This document shows, one piece after another, positions 13,793 to 13,876 of a stretch of 13,876 nt of DNA; position 1 is the first letter of the stretch, and every line of letters starts with the position of its first letter. The notes beneath the pieces were generated by a model. That model was not told the DNA's origin. It made no database searches and worked only from the letters and a program-made list of their open reading frames with translations. Position numbers and translations under genes: made by a program. The stretch is from Bacillota bacterium. Its GTDB lineage: Bacteria > Bacillota > Bacilli > Lactobacillales > Aerococcaceae. The stretch lies in assembly GCA_023442905.1 (NCBI GenBank), contig JAEZWY010000202.1:1-13876 (forward strand). The letters are read 5' to 3'.

Positions 13793-13876
13793 TTACGCTA
13801 CCCACAAAAGATGATCCCGATAAGCTGTCGGGGTCATCTTTTTTAATTTTTTCTGATAGCGACGATTGTTGTAAAA
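13793..13876 (-). CDS. IS3-family transposase, C-terminal 27 residues (partial)
   Basis: Reading the minus strand from the right edge gives an open frame FYNNRRYQKKLKKMTPTAYR followed by DHLLWVA and TAA (13795-13793). The YNN.R.Q..L..MTP..YR pattern is the standard end of IS3-family OrfB/rve integrase-type transposases, just after the catalytic domain. The rest of the gene lies outside the window, so whether the element is intact cannot be judged. Confidence 0.85.
   Translation of the reverse strand, partial: FYNNRRYQKKLKKMTPTAYRDHLLWVA
13806..13844 (+). terminator. Terminator hairpin downstream of the LacI regulator, inside the transposase gene
   Basis: AAAAGATGATCCCGA (13806-13820) pairs with TCGGGGTCATCTTTT (13828-13842) with one G-U wobble and a 7-base loop, followed by further Ts and a second T-run. 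It would end plus-strand transcription from the regulator. On the minus strand the same bases encode transposase residues KKMTPTAYRDHLL. Confidence 0.75.

Larger units (their letters stand above)
13753..13876 (-). mobile_element. IS3-family insertion sequence, transposase-end fragment running off right edge
   Basis: The C-terminal codons of an IS3-type transposase enter from the right edge. The sequence beyond its stop begins, read on the plus strand, with TGAAACCCTACCGTTAAAC (from 13753), which has the 5'-TG expected of an IS3-family terminal inverted repeat. This would place the element end 18 bases after the regulator stop. The other end and target duplication are outside the window, so the exact boundary is inferred. 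Confidence 0.5.

Noticed and set aside
1..13876. CRISPR arrays, tRNA or rRNA genes, riboswitches
   Set aside because: I saw no regular direct repeats, no tRNA-like cloverleaf and no recognisable riboswitch core in the short gaps between genes; no gene-free stretch exceeds about 225 bases.

Overview
The window looks like chromosome of a low-GC Gram-positive bacterium, most likely a member of the Lactobacillales. The evidence is AT-rich intergenic DNA, strong AGGAGG-type ribosome binding sites, a glucoside-family PTS permease, two LacI-type regulators, Cof-type HAD and MsnO8-like proteins, and a tail of an IS3-family transposase. An Aerococcaceae or Carnobacteriaceae member is a guess; I cannot place the genus.

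Left region (1-3197, all minus strand): the N-terminal part of an Old Yellow Enzyme-type flavin oxidoreductase running off the left edge; a luciferase-like (MsnO8-type) flavin oxidoreductase with its own terminator; and a pair of half-size ChrA (chromate transporter family) membrane proteins whose genes overlap by 4 bp. These are ordinary accessory genes.

Middle region (3280-5176, plus strand): a promoter with a 16-bp near-palindrome, then a Cof-type HAD phosphatase gene and a LacI-family regulator gene. Both genes have damaged starts. The HAD gene has an extra T after the second codon, which removes the catalytic motif I from any normal product. The LacI gene has ATC where its ATG should be. 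The pair looks like a decaying transcription unit, unless both lesions are sequencing errors. A perfect 14-bp-stem bidirectional terminator separates it from the next operon.

Right region (5189-13734): the most interesting part. A six-gene minus-strand operon encodes, in transcription order, a FucI/AraA-fold sugar isomerase, the N- and C-terminal halves of a split transketolase, an FGGY sugar kinase, a cytoplasmic DUF4038/GH140-like (apiosidase-like) glycosidase, and a glucoside-type PTS EIIBC. A LacI-family regulator is transcribed divergently. Isomerase + FGGY kinase + split transketolase is the logic of the known apulose-4-phosphate transketolase route for D-apiose, and the apiosidase-like hydrolase points to the same branched plant pentose. 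I propose that the operon takes up an apiosyl-glycoside through the PTS, releases apiose inside the cell, isomerises it to apulose, phosphorylates it with ATP, and converts apulose 4-phosphate + glyceraldehyde 3-phosphate to xylulose 5-phosphate + DHAP. The divergent promoter region holds clear -35/-10 boxes in both directions, a 26-bp dyad, repeated half-sites and a cre-like site, but no CpG at all. The regulator's hinge is correspondingly unlike a standard LacI hinge.

Right edge: the last 27 residues of an IS3-family transposase, with a terminator hairpin inside the coding region, shortly after the regulator gene.
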